The position numbers were made by a program, and so were the translations under genes. From Lactobacillus iners DSM 13335 (lineage in GTDB: Bacteria > Bacillota > Bacilli > Lactobacillales > Lactobacillaceae), in the NCBI RefSeq assembly GCF_000160875.1, contig NZ_GG700805.1, positions 62,001-126,000 on the forward strand: a stretch of 64,000 nt of DNA, in the 5' to 3' direction. The notes beneath the pieces are model-generated. The model saw only the letters and a program-made list of their open reading frames with translations, made no database searches and was not told the origin of the DNA. Positions 47,397 through 56,500 of this stretch are shown here, piece by piece. Positions within the stretch are counted from its first letter, which is position 1. Every line of letters starts with the position of its first letter.

Positions 47397-48224
47397 ATGA
47401 ATGAAGATTCTAGAGTGGAATTGATTAAGTTAAGTGTCACGCAGACAAAACATTATAAGCGAATGGTGGAATGTTTGACCTTTTTGTTAGTTACTTTGTT
47501 ATTTAGTACCTTAACTTTTATGAATCCCTATTTTATGACTAAGCAATTAGCTAAAGAAAGTAATTATGTTATTGTCGATCGTCAGATTAATAAAAAATTT
47601 AATAATTTAGCAAATGTACTTGAAGTTGAAAAGAAAGAAACTAATAGTGCTCTATTAAATAGTAAGCAGACTCAACCGATGGCTCGAGAATTGGTCGATT
47701 ATGTGATAGGATTGGGTTGGTTTAAAACTGATAATTCGGAAATAGCTCATAAAATTAAAAAGCAAATATATAAATTTGATAGTAATGTTTCATCGGGAGC
47801 CATTGAGGTTCAAAAAAAGTTAAAAAAGTGTGGTAATCAAGCCAACGATTTTATAATTTATAGCTTTAATCTAAATGATTCAATGTTGCTAGCTAATTTG
47901 CATACTTTATTTTTGATAATTAACGTGGTTGTTATCATCACGTGTGTTTTTATAGCCCTCGCTTTACTAAAAGAGTATATAAGTATATTAAAGGGTCGTA
48001 GCTTAATACATTTAACATCGGTTGCTATATCAATCTCTAGTTTGATGATAATGTTGATTTTTATATTGTTAGCAGCTTTACCATTAATATTTAATGTTGA
48101 AAGCTGGAATATTCTGGGATTATTTTTAGAAATAGCTAGTGGAATCTTTTTGGAGCTAGTGTTTGTAGCGGCTATTTTGTTTGTTATTAGTACAGTAATA
48201 AGTCAAGTTACTAGTAAGTTGTAA
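47397..48224 (+). CDS. Membrane protein of unknown function, TetR-linked
   Basis: 275 aa. One helix near residues 26-44, a polar extracytoplasmic loop of about 110 residues rich in Lys and Asn (NKKFNNLANVLEVEKKETNS onward), then three C-terminal helices (about 168-192, 208-233, 245-268). The large loop between helix 1 and helix 2 recalls permease-like or sensor proteins, but no family is recognised. It is the only gene after the TetR regulator. Confidence 0.6.
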   Translation: MNEDSRVELIKLSVTQTKHYKRMVECLTFLLVTLLFSTLTFMNPYFMTKQLAKESNYVIVDRQINKKFNNLANVLEVEKKETNSALLNSKQTQPMARELVDYVIGLGWFKTDNSEIAHKIKKQIYKFDSNVSSGAIEVQKKLKKCGNQANDFIIYSFNLNDSMLLANLHTLFLIINVVVIITCVFIALALLKEYISILKGRSLIHLTSVAISISSLMIMLIFILLAALPLIFNVESWNILGLFLEIASGIFLELVFVAAILFVISTVISQVTSKL

Positions 48225-48260
48225 TGGGTTAATTAAAATTATATGATTAAAAATCATCAC

Positions 48261-48486
48261 AAGTGTTGTATCTAGTGAAAACATAAATGCTATTATGAAT
48301 GATATAGAATATAGAAATATTGATAAAATACTTGTTAGAATGAGGCGATATTTTGAAAGATTGCGTTTTTTGTAATATTATCTCTAAGAATCTTAAAAGT
48401 AATATTATTCATGAAAATAAAGGTGCCATTGTTATAATGTCGGATAATCCTGAAGTAGAGGGACATATGCTTGTTTTTGCAAAAAA
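48261..48486. repeat. Left copy of a 226-bp direct repeat flanking the NRPS cluster
   Basis: It is nearly identical to 57411-57636, differing at only a scattering of bases. It begins inside a dehydrogenase 3' end and runs into the HIT gene. The two copies are 9,150 bp apart in register. Confidence 0.93.
48262..48352 (+). pseudogene. 3' tail of the dehydrogenase gene (duplicate remnant)
   Basis: The frame gives VVSSENINAIMNDIEYRNID and then KILVRMR, matching the last 27 or so residues of the dehydrogenase at 56569-57498. The stop codon of the intact copy is changed to CGA here, and the rest of the gene is missing. It sits directly in front of the intact HIT gene, as in the intact copy. Confidence 0.88.
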
Positions 48487-48751
48487 GCATTTTCCTACAT
48501 TGGAACTGGCAGATCAGAGTTCTTGGTACTATATTGGTGAAATATTAAATGAATTAGGAAAGAGACTAAAGTCCCAAGGATATGATGGATATAATTTATT
48601 GAGTGCTAACGGTGTAGCTGCAGGTCAATCTGTTAAACATTTTCACTTTCATGTTATTCCGAGAAAGAAGAATGATGGCATTAATGCATGGCCAAATTTT
48701 GAAACGAAACCTAATAATACCAGTGATTTTTTTGAAAAAGTAAAATTTTAG
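48353..48751 (+). CDS. HIT-family hydrolase (HINT-like), intact copy
   Basis: 132 aa. Opens with a zinc-type CVFCNII motif and ends in the HIT motif HFHFHVIPR with its catalytic His. HIT proteins cleave nucleotide phosphate bonds; HINT members hydrolyse aminoacyl-AMP, which would suit a cluster with an amino-acid-adenylating NRPS and a synthetase-like protein. It starts at TTG with no clear ribosome site. A broken second copy lies at 57508-57697. Confidence 0.9.
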   Translation: MKDCVFCNIISKNLKSNIIHENKGAIVIMSDNPEVEGHMLVFAKKHFPTLELADQSSWYYIGEILNELGKRLKSQGYDGYNLLSANGVAAGQSVKHFHFHVIPRKKNDGINAWPNFETKPNNTSDFFEKVKF

Positions 48752-48858
48752 TATTATCAGCAAGATAATATTTTTAATGAATTGTTCTAAAAGTAATATG
48801 CCATACGTGTAAAATTAAGGCATTCATTATGACAGCCATGTTAGAATCAAAACAGTAT

Positions 48859-48898
48859 AAAAAACCATACTTCGATAGAATATCGAAATATGGTTTTA
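48859..48898. terminator. Terminator after the HIT gene (copy 1)
   Basis: AAAACCATA pairs with TATGGTTTT, with an inner TTCGATA/TATCGAA stem. The same hairpin recurs at 57631-57670. About 50 bases (48859-48910) are shared. Confidence 0.8.
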
Positions 48899-48946
48899 AA
48901 CAATATATTTTACAAGAAAATTTTATTAGAATGAGAAGCACATAAA

Positions 48947-49771
48947 TTGACTATTGGAGAAGCACTAAAATTCATACAGCATAATAGAATGCTTACTGAG
49001 GAAGAAATGTCAAAAGGTATAATTGGAAAAGGTACATATTCTAAAGTAATCCATGGCAAACAAAATTTAAGTTCATGTCTTTTAATAAAAATATTGTTAG
49101 AAAATGACATTGATATTGATTATTTTATATCTTTAATAAAAAAAGATTATTCTTCAAAAGAGTCTTTGAAAGAGAATATGCTCTCTCAAAGAATGGCTGT
49201 AGCATTTAATAATCATAAAATTAATGACGCAGAAGAATGTTTGAGAGAAATCAAGAAGTTAGGTACGAATCCCCTATTTGAGCAACGTGCTATAATTGCA
49301 GTTCATTACTTAAAAGATCAGCTAGATAGTCTTAGTTTAGAATTTAAAAAAACAATTATTGAAGAGTTTGGTAAGACAGATAATTGGATATTGAATTTAG
49401 ATATGTTAAGACTATTTGGTTCTGCTATGATGATTCTTCCACCAAAAGAAATAGAATTGGAGATGCAATTATTCTTCTTTAGATTAAATAGAATGAAAAT
49501 AGAATCCCCGAATATGATAGAAAGATACGCCATTTTGTGTTGTAATTATTTACATTGGAAATATACCTATAATAGACATTTAGATAATAATACAACGAAG
49601 TGCATTAATTTTTTAAAATTCTTACCCAAAAGCTCACGTATGTTTTTATACACTGTATCGGGTAAGTATTATTATTACTTATTTAATAATCAGGTAGAAG
49701 AAGCAAAAAATATAAAAGAAAGCTTACTAAAGCTGGGTTGTACTGAAGGCGTAGAAAATTGGCCAATTTAA
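48947..49771 (+). CDS. Rgg/GadR/MutR-family peptide-responsive regulator
   Basis: 274 aa, the usual Rgg length. The N-terminal XRE-type helix-turn-helix reads IGEALKFIQHNRMLTEEEMS, then GIIGKGTYSKVIHGKQNLSS. The remaining 200 residues are helical repeats with many aromatic residues, as in the TPR-like peptide-binding domain of Rgg/ComR/RopB. It starts at TTG; ATG 48931 is closed by an in-frame stop. It has its own terminator (49831-49880). The next gene is the short peptide ORF with a palindrome in front of it. This is the likely switch of the NRPS operon. Confidence 0.85.
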   Translation: MTIGEALKFIQHNRMLTEEEMSKGIIGKGTYSKVIHGKQNLSSCLLIKILLENDIDIDYFISLIKKDYSSKESLKENMLSQRMAVAFNNHKINDAEECLREIKKLGTNPLFEQRAIIAVHYLKDQLDSLSLEFKKTIIEEFGKTDNWILNLDMLRLFGSAMMILPPKEIELEMQLFFFRLNRMKIESPNMIERYAILCCNYLHWKYTYNRHLDNNTTKCINFLKFLPKSSRMFLYTVSGKYYYYLFNNQVEEAKNIKESLLKLGCTEGVENWPI

Positions 49772-49830
49772 TAGTAAAACGATAATCTATGTTTTTTATT
49801 TGAAGCATAAAATTTGTAGTGTCTCTTAAG

Positions 49831-49880
49831 AAAAGTGAGGTTATATCACCAATAAAATGTGATATAGTCTCACTTTTTTG
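49831..49880 (+). terminator. Terminator of the Rgg gene
   Basis: AAAAGTGAG...CTCACTTTT outer stem with an inner ATATCAC/GTGATAT stem, followed by T residues. Confidence 0.8.
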
Positions 49881-50088
49881 TTTTATTTGTGTTAGCCTTT
49901 TTCATTCTTCTGTCAAAAGGTATTTGATTATAATATTTAATTTTTTATTTAATATGTGCTAAGTAAAAGTATTTTGCCATCTAAGCCTCGAATAAACTAG
50001 AGACATCGTTCAGTATAACTAACTACCCAGATATTTTTTCAATATATTTAACTGTTTAAAATTTTCGATATTCTTAACATAAAAAATA

Positions 50089-50104
50089 GTTTCTGATAAG
50101 AAAC
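50089..50104. promoter_or_regulatory. Perfect palindrome, candidate Rgg operator
   Basis: GTTTCTGATAAGAAAC has 6-bp perfect arms around GATA. It ends 5 bases before a -35-like TTAATA (50110), the position expected for an activator of the Rgg/ComR type. Confidence 0.55.
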
Positions 50105-50109
50105 ATAAA

Positions 50110-50138
50110 TTAATATTGAAAATAAACAGTGTTATTAT
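50110..50138 (+). promoter_or_regulatory. Promoter of the NRPS operon
   Basis: TTAATA (50110-50115), a 17-base spacer, and an extended -10 TGTTATTAT (TG at 50130, TATTAT at 50133-50138). The weak -35 fits an activator-dependent promoter. Confidence 0.6.
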
Positions 50139-50173
50139 GCCAAATAATAAGTAATTGAAAAGAGGTGAAAATT

Positions 50174-50209
50174 ATGGATTGGTGGCTTTTCCCAGTTGTT
50201 TTAAAATAG
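50174..50209 (+). CDS. 11-aa ORF MDWWLFPVVLK, candidate leaderless signalling peptide
   Basis: ATG through TAG gives MDWWLFPVVLK. AGAGGTG sits 6 bases before the ATG, an excellent site. A stop at 50156 limits any extension to three codons (GTG 50165, giving MKI first). It lies between an Rgg gene and the MFS gene. The known RopB signal SIP (MWLLLLFL) is a leaderless peptide next to its Rgg-family receptor, and ComS/XIP peptides have a WW pair such as GLDWWSL. It has the size, hydrophobicity and place of such a signal. Alternatively, the tandem Trp codons could make it a Trp-sensing leader peptide. Confidence 0.6.
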   Translation: MDWWLFPVVLK

Positions 50210-50236
50210 AAAATTAAAAATTTAGGAAGTTTAAAA

Positions 50237-51442
50237 ATGAAAAAAGAAAGAAAAAATATTTTCCTTTTGCTTAGTGCTAAGGTAATTTCTAATATTGGAG
50301 ATAATTTTTTTGACTTTAGTAATAATACTTGGATAGCATCTCTAGGTACAAAAGGTCAGAAAATACTTACTGTATATCAAATAACGGAATCAATAACCGG
50401 TATTGTATTAAATGTGTTTGGTGGAGTGTTTGCTGATAACTATAATAGAAAAAAAATTATTACCATAACTGATTTAATAGCTGGTGTAGCATGTTTAGTC
50501 TTAAGTATAGTATATCCTACCAAATTTTTTGTTTTTGCAATGATATTGGTAAATATAATACTAGCTATACTTTCATCTTTTAGATCACCGGCATATAAAT
50601 CAATTATTCCAAATACAGTTCACAAAGATAAAATAGTAAAAGTAAATTCTAATTTAGAAATTTGTAATCAACTTGTTAGTGTTAGTTCGCCAGTAATTTC
50701 ATTGATTGCTTATAAAGTTTTTGGGATAGGTGGAGCACTTTTGATAGATGGAATATCTTTTTTAATATCAGCACTTCTAAATAACTGTTTACAAGTAATC
50801 CATAAAAAAAGTGACGAAAATATTAGGCATATAAAAAATAAAATTATTGAGAACATTATTGAAGGTATTGAATACATTACTAAAAATTCACAAGTAGCAA
50901 TATTACTTATTGTCTCATCAGCTGTTAATTTCTTCTTAGCTGGATATAATTACTCTTTTCCTTTTGTTAATAAAGCTTTTGGAACAGGAAATAGTACATA
51001 TACTATTTTATTAGTAAGTCAATCTTTAGGTGGAATTATCGGAGGAATTATTAGTCCCAAATTGACAAAAAATGATTCTATTAGTCATTTGCTTAATCTA
51101 TTAACATTTTGTGGATTGAGCATCGCAGGAATCTATTTATTGTTTCAATGGTATCATTCCTTATTAACAGTTTTTGTTTTTATGTTTTTATTTCATATGT
51201 TGCTGACAGCATACAATGTTGATTTTTTTAGCATAATCCAAACAAAAGTAAATGATAAGTATCTGGGGAGAGTATTTAGTGTAGTCTTTACTGTTGCCAT
51301 TATTTTTATGCCTATAGGAACAGCAGTATTTTCGTATTATTCAAAAGCTTATTTGATAGAAAATTACATAATAATTGGTATTGGGATAATAATTGTTTCC
51401 ATTGTAGCTCAAGTTTTGATCAGATTTAAGGGAAGTAAATAA
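50237..51442 (+). CDS. MFS transporter of the NRPS cluster
   Basis: 401 aa with about 12 membrane segments. SNIGDNFFDFSNNTWI in helix 1 and GGVFADNYNRKKIITITD (the MFS loop 2-3 motif, GG.FADRxGRR) identify the MefA/DitE-like branch of drug-exporter MFS proteins. As first enzyme-size gene of the operon it probably exports the product or gives self-protection. Its stop directly abuts the next ATG. AGGAAG precedes its start. Confidence 0.87.
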   Translation: MKKERKNIFLLLSAKVISNIGDNFFDFSNNTWIASLGTKGQKILTVYQITESITGIVLNVFGGVFADNYNRKKIITITDLIAGVACLVLSIVYPTKFFVFAMILVNIILAILSSFRSPAYKSIIPNTVHKDKIVKVNSNLEICNQLVSVSSPVISLIAYKVFGIGGALLIDGISFLISALLNNCLQVIHKKSDENIRHIKNKIIENIIEGIEYITKNSQVAILLIVSSAVNFFLAGYNYSFPFVNKAFGTGNSTYTILLVSQSLGGIIGGIISPKLTKNDSISHLLNLLTFCGLSIAGIYLLFQWYHSLLTVFVFMFLFHMLLTAYNVDFFSIIQTKVNDKYLGRVFSVVFTVAIIFMPIGTAVFSYYSKAYLIENYIIIGIGIIIVSIVAQVLIRFKGSK

Positions 51443-52474
51443 ATGAAGTTCGATGAAGAATATTACAAAGAAGTGATAAAAAAGTACAGTTATAATCCTT
51501 TATTGTTTAATAAGATTGATTTTCAATTGCCAGGTATTTCTAAAAATGAAATGCAATTAATGTGGCTATGTAGTTACCATTCTTTAAAAAATAGGAAAGT
51601 TAACTGTGAAAATACTCTATTTACAACAGGAATAGGTCTCTCTGGTGTTCCACATATGGGTACAATATCACAAATAATTCGTGCTATTAAGTTACAACGA
51701 GGAGGCAATAAAGTTCAAATAGTGTTGGGAGATATAGATGCGTATACAGGCAGACATATTTCATGGACACAAACACAGCATTTAAAGGAAAAATATAGAA
51801 ATTTTATATTAAAATTAGGTTTCAATTCTCAAACAGGTATACTAAGAGCTCAAAGTGATAAAAGTGTATTTTTGACTCAAGCAAAGATTGCAGGGTATTT
51901 TAAAGATGAAATTGCTGATGAATCTGAAGAAGATTTGCACGACTTATATGTTAAAGATAACAAAGTTGAATCTAAAATGACGTTTAATAGAAAATATTCG
52001 TTATCTTTAATGTGTGCAGATTTTATTGAACCATTATTAATGGATAATTTTACGAATATAGTAGTTTTTTTAGGACTTGATGAACATAAATACGTTAGAG
52101 CGTCAAAACAAGTTATGGATTTAATGAAACAAGAATTTAAAGTTTTAGATTCCAAAAAAATATATGCTTTATATTCGCCTTTAATTAGAGGTTTTAATGG
52201 CTTTCCTAAGATGTCGAAAAGCTTTACAGAATCCTCTTTAAGTATTCAAAATACGCCTTTTGAAATAGAACATAAAATTATGAATAAAAAAGAAGATGAG
52301 ATGCCTCTTCAACTAAATGTAAACTATCAATTAATGAAAGGTTTAATGGATATATCCGAAGAAAAAGCAAAGCAGGTTCATTCAGATTATAAAAACCAAA
52401 ATGTAGGATGGATTGTAGATAAAGAAGAATTATTAAAAAGAGTAATAGAAATTAGAGATATGTGGTATGAATGA
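51443..52474 (+). CDS. Class I aminoacyl-tRNA synthetase-like protein (TrpRS/TyrRS-type)
   Basis: 343 aa, about the size of bacterial TrpRS. The HIGH-type motif is SGVPHMGT (near residue 68), and the second signature FPKMSKS (near 254) is a perfect KMSKS. LGLDEHKYVRASKQVMD resembles the TrpRS G-D-Q/E-H segment, and SIQNTPFEIEHKIMNKK is TrpRS-like. It therefore probably forms an aminoacyl-AMP, and perhaps aminoacyl-tRNA. The first 50 residues are atypical. In this operon it may supply an activated amino acid or be a resistant synthetase. It overlaps the next gene by 8 bases. Confidence 0.72.
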   Translation: MKFDEEYYKEVIKKYSYNPLLFNKIDFQLPGISKNEMQLMWLCSYHSLKNRKVNCENTLFTTGIGLSGVPHMGTISQIIRAIKLQRGGNKVQIVLGDIDAYTGRHISWTQTQHLKEKYRNFILKLGFNSQTGILRAQSDKSVFLTQAKIAGYFKDEIADESEEDLHDLYVKDNKVESKMTFNRKYSLSLMCADFIEPLLMDNFTNIVVFLGLDEHKYVRASKQVMDLMKQEFKVLDSKKIYALYSPLIRGFNGFPKMSKSFTESSLSIQNTPFEIEHKIMNKKEDEMPLQLNVNYQLMKGLMDISEEKAKQVHSDYKNQNVGWIVDKEELLKRVIEIRDMWYE

Positions 52475-53525
52475 TAAATTTAACCAAGTTAACTTAATTA
52501 GTAAACAGTTACAGCAAATTGTAAATGACAAAAAATATGACATTTTAGAACTAAAGGATATTCTTTATTATTTAATGTCAAGTGATAAAAAATATTCAGA
52601 TGCATTCTTAAGTTCTTTATTAATGGGATTAGAACTTGTAAACATGCCGAGTAAAGACATAAAAACTTTGATTGATGTAATAATTAGAATTAATCATTAT
52701 AATCCTTTCTCAGTTTCCTTATCTAAATATCCTAATATTACTTGCGTAGCGGGTTCTGGAAAAAAATATTATAAAACTTTGAATATTACAACTTTAGCTA
52801 CAATTGTAGCTTCGGGATTAGGAGCAGTAATCGTTAAACCAACTTCCAAGGGTGTTACTTCACGTTTAGGTTCAGAAGATTTGCTTGAATATTTAAAACT
52901 TCCAATAACTAATTCTATAACTAAAGCTGAGGCATTTATTTCTAAAAATTCTATTGCATTTTTTTCTATAGAAAATTTGATTCCCAAGTTTGATGCAATC
53001 TATGGAGGACGACAGTTAACAATATCTCCATTAAGTAATGCTTTGCCGGGGTTAATGTCGCCCATATCATGCCAAAATATATATTTTGGATTAAGTTCTA
53101 ATTATCATAACAAGGCTCTTAATTTATTGCGATCATATGGAATTGGAGGCAATATATCAATATCTAGTACAAAATTAAACGAAGGATATTTAGATGAATT
53201 AACATTTAGCAGTGGTTCTAAGCTGACTTTTGAATCTTCTAATAATTCAACAATTATTTTAGAAGGTATTACTTTTGACAAAGCTGATTTAAATAATGCA
53301 AGGTCAACAAATAATATAACTAATAATATAAATAAAATTATTTCAGAAATAAAAAGTACAGAAGTTACGGACTATATGAAAATAGTATGCTTGAACGCTG
53401 CTGGTATTTTGCTTACTGCAGGAGTGTATAAAAATATCAGAGTAGCGTATGAACAAGCAAAGTTATATGTACAAAAGGGTAAATTATTAGATAGAATAAA
53501 TGCATTAAGGGGTAAACAATTATGA
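52467..53525 (+). CDS. Anthranilate phosphoribosyltransferase-like protein (TrpD/GT3 family)
   Basis: 352 aa. The glycine loop GSGKKYYKTLNITTLATIVA corresponds to the TrpD motif GTGGDG...TFNIST, and KPTSKGVTSRLGSEDLLEYL matches the family's Ser-rich metal/PRPP region (normally HGN..SS.SGSADVLEAL). The His-Gly-Asn of true TrpD is replaced by KPT, and the FxxxxHPAM segment reads FSIENLIPKFDAIY, so anthranilate is unlikely to be the substrate. It may transfer phosphoribose to, or from, a different partner. It overlaps the NRPS gene by 4 bases (ATGA). Confidence 0.65.
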   Translation: MNDKFNQVNLISKQLQQIVNDKKYDILELKDILYYLMSSDKKYSDAFLSSLLMGLELVNMPSKDIKTLIDVIIRINHYNPFSVSLSKYPNITCVAGSGKKYYKTLNITTLATIVASGLGAVIVKPTSKGVTSRLGSEDLLEYLKLPITNSITKAEAFISKNSIAFFSIENLIPKFDAIYGGRQLTISPLSNALPGLMSPISCQNIYFGLSSNYHNKALNLLRSYGIGGNISISSTKLNEGYLDELTFSSGSKLTFESSNNSTIILEGITFDKADLNNARSTNNITNNINKIISEIKSTEVTDYMKIVCLNAAGILLTAGVYKNIRVAYEQAKLYVQKGKLLDRINALRGKQL

Positions 53526-56500
53526 GTCTATTTGAACAGTTATTGAATTTAAAGCAGAGTCCAAAAGTAGTTGTTAAGGATTGTAATAATGATTACTCTG
53601 GGAGGCAATTATTAGAAAAAGTAGGTAAAATTCAAAATGTACTACTACACCTGGGGGTTAAAAATGGAGATAAAATTCCTGTAATAGTGGAGCCTTCTAT
53701 AGATGCAATTGCTTTAGTGTATGCTATTGGATTCTTGGGTGCCGTATATGTTCCCATCTCCCCTAAATCGCCCAAAAAACGTATTAATTTTATTATAAAA
53801 GATTTGAGTGCTAAATTGGTACTTACAAATCAGAATTATCTATTGATAGATAATAATATAAATATGTTTACAATAAAAGATCTACTAAGTATGACAATCA
53901 AGGATAAAACGCCTACAGTTATGTCTAGACGTCAAAATGATACTGCTTATATTATTTATACATCTGGAAGCACAGGTAACCCTAAAGGGGTAGAAGTATC
54001 TTTTGATAATTTAGAGTCATTTATTCATTCTTTCAACATTTGTTTCCCAAGTTCCCAAAATTCAACTTACTTATTAAATACAGCTTTACAATTTGACGTA
54101 TCAATTTCTGAATTATATGGATGGATTTCTCAAGGAGCGGTTCTTCAATTACTTTCAGCAGAACAATTAAAAGATTTAAAAAACTTACCACTTTATGTAA
54201 AGAAATATCATATTACTCATTTATGTGCGGCACCATCTACATTACAAGTCATGGATAATAGCCGACTAGATCTTCTTGACGAGAGTAGTTTATCATTCCT
54301 ATTAATTGCAGGTGAAGAATTTCCTGTTTCTTTGGCAAAGAGACTTAAAAAGCTTGTAAAAAGTGGGAAAGTATATAATTGTTATGGTCCAACAGAAGCA
54401 ACAGTTTATGCGTTATATCATAAAGTTACTATGAAAGACATATTACAAGGAAAGATACCTATCGGACGCCCATTTCCTAACGCTACTATTAAGTTGTTAC
54501 CTCAGAAAAGAAAAAATTTTGAATTACTTATTGGTGGATATGGAGTGTCCAAAGGCTATTTGAATTTAAAAAGAAAAAATAGCTACAGCTTTGTTGAGCT
54601 AGATGGAGAAAGATTTTATAAAACTGGAGATCTTGTAAAATATGACCAAGATATGAATAATATTATTTTTGTTGGAAGAAAAGATTTTCAATTAGAAATA
54701 AATAGTATTCGGGTAGAGCCAAGTGAAATTGAAGGTGTAATTAATCAAGTTGATAAAGTGATTGACAGTTTAGTTGTCATGAATAAGGGGATATTAACGT
54801 GTATTTACACAACGTTTAAGCATTCTATAGTTGATTCTAACAGTATTAAACTGAAAATTTCAGAAAAACTACCGAAATATATGATTCCTAAGCGGTGGTA
54901 CAGAGTTTCAGAGTTTCCTTTAACTATAAATGGAAAAATTGATAGAAAAACGTTGTTAAAGACCTTTTCTAATCCCATTAATAATTCTGATACTGAAGAT
55001 AAATTAATAAGTAAAATTGAACAAATTTGTGATATTTCTAATTTATCCGAAAATGACAATATTTTTGATCTTGGTATTGATTCGTTGATGACCGTTGAAA
55101 TAGAAATTATGCTAGAAAAACATTACCATTCGAAAATACCAACAGGTTTTTTATATGAACATCCAACAGTTGAAAAAATAAAACGTTATTTTAAAGATGA
55201 ATCTAAGCTTAAATTCAATAATATTGAACAAATTTTGAAAAAGATAACAGAACGTTACGTAATTGATAAAGATAAATTGATTATATATTCAAATGATAAA
55301 AATGTTGAAAACAAGTTGCAAAAGCATCTTTATAACTTATCTTTATTCAAAGAAATTAAAATCAATGATATTTCAATTTTTAACAACGAAAACAATTGTG
55401 AAACGGTTGTTGATGGTGGAAAAATAAACGAAGATAGGAACTATGAATCTTCAATATTTCAAAAAGTATATACTACTATTAAACTTCCAAGTTTTACTGT
55501 AGTTAGATTTTCTATCCAAGATGATCTAGTAGGGAGTAAAACAAAAACATTAATTACTCGATTAATATATACAACAGAAGCTTTTCGTACGAAAATTATT
55601 AAAACTACTGATGGAAATTATATTAGTACGGTTTATACAGATCTTAATATAAGAAGTAACATCGAAGATATAACATATTTGTCTAAAGAAAAGCAAGTTA
55701 ATTATATAAATAAGAAAATTGGAAAATATGAAAACCAAATTTTATCTAAATTAACAAGAAACTATTTGTATAAAATTTTGTCTTTTAGAACTAGTTCCCA
55801 AAATATTGAATTAGTAATTATTTGTCATCATAATATTTGTGATGGAGCAAGCGAACAATTGCTAAACAAGAAAATTGGGCAACTCTTAAATAATCAATCA
55901 GTGACTGATTTGAAGATGAAAGATTATTTAGAAACAATAAAAATGAATTCTGCCATTGAAAGCATACTTAATGATCCTGTAATTAAAGAAATAGGTAAAA
56001 TGAAAAACCAGATAGGTAATGAGAAGCTGACTTGGAGTGAAAAAAGATTAGTAGGAGTTGAAAAATTAAATAATTTTCAAAAAATGATGATGGTAGCCAA
56101 TTATGTTACAAAAGAATATTTAAAAGAAAGCGGGCATCAATTTATGACATTTCAAATGCTGTTTAATTTTAGAAAGGTAAATAACAAAGATTTTTCAACT
56201 TTGATTAATGATTGTCATGAAACATTAACTTTCTTTAGAAGGAAGTCAGATACAGATATTCAGTTTGTTAATAATTTGTTTTATAGATTAAATGATTTTC
56301 ACTATAATCGTGGAATAAGTACCGGTTATGCCATTTATAATAATTTTCCTGCATTTAATAATGAACAGCTTCAAATACAAAAAATTTTGGAAGAAGCTCC
56401 AATTAATATTGACTATATAGGTGAAGTGGAAACAAAGAACCTAGATAGTAAAGCAAAAGCGATTATTAATTTGCGAAAGCAATTAAAAGATCTTAAACAT

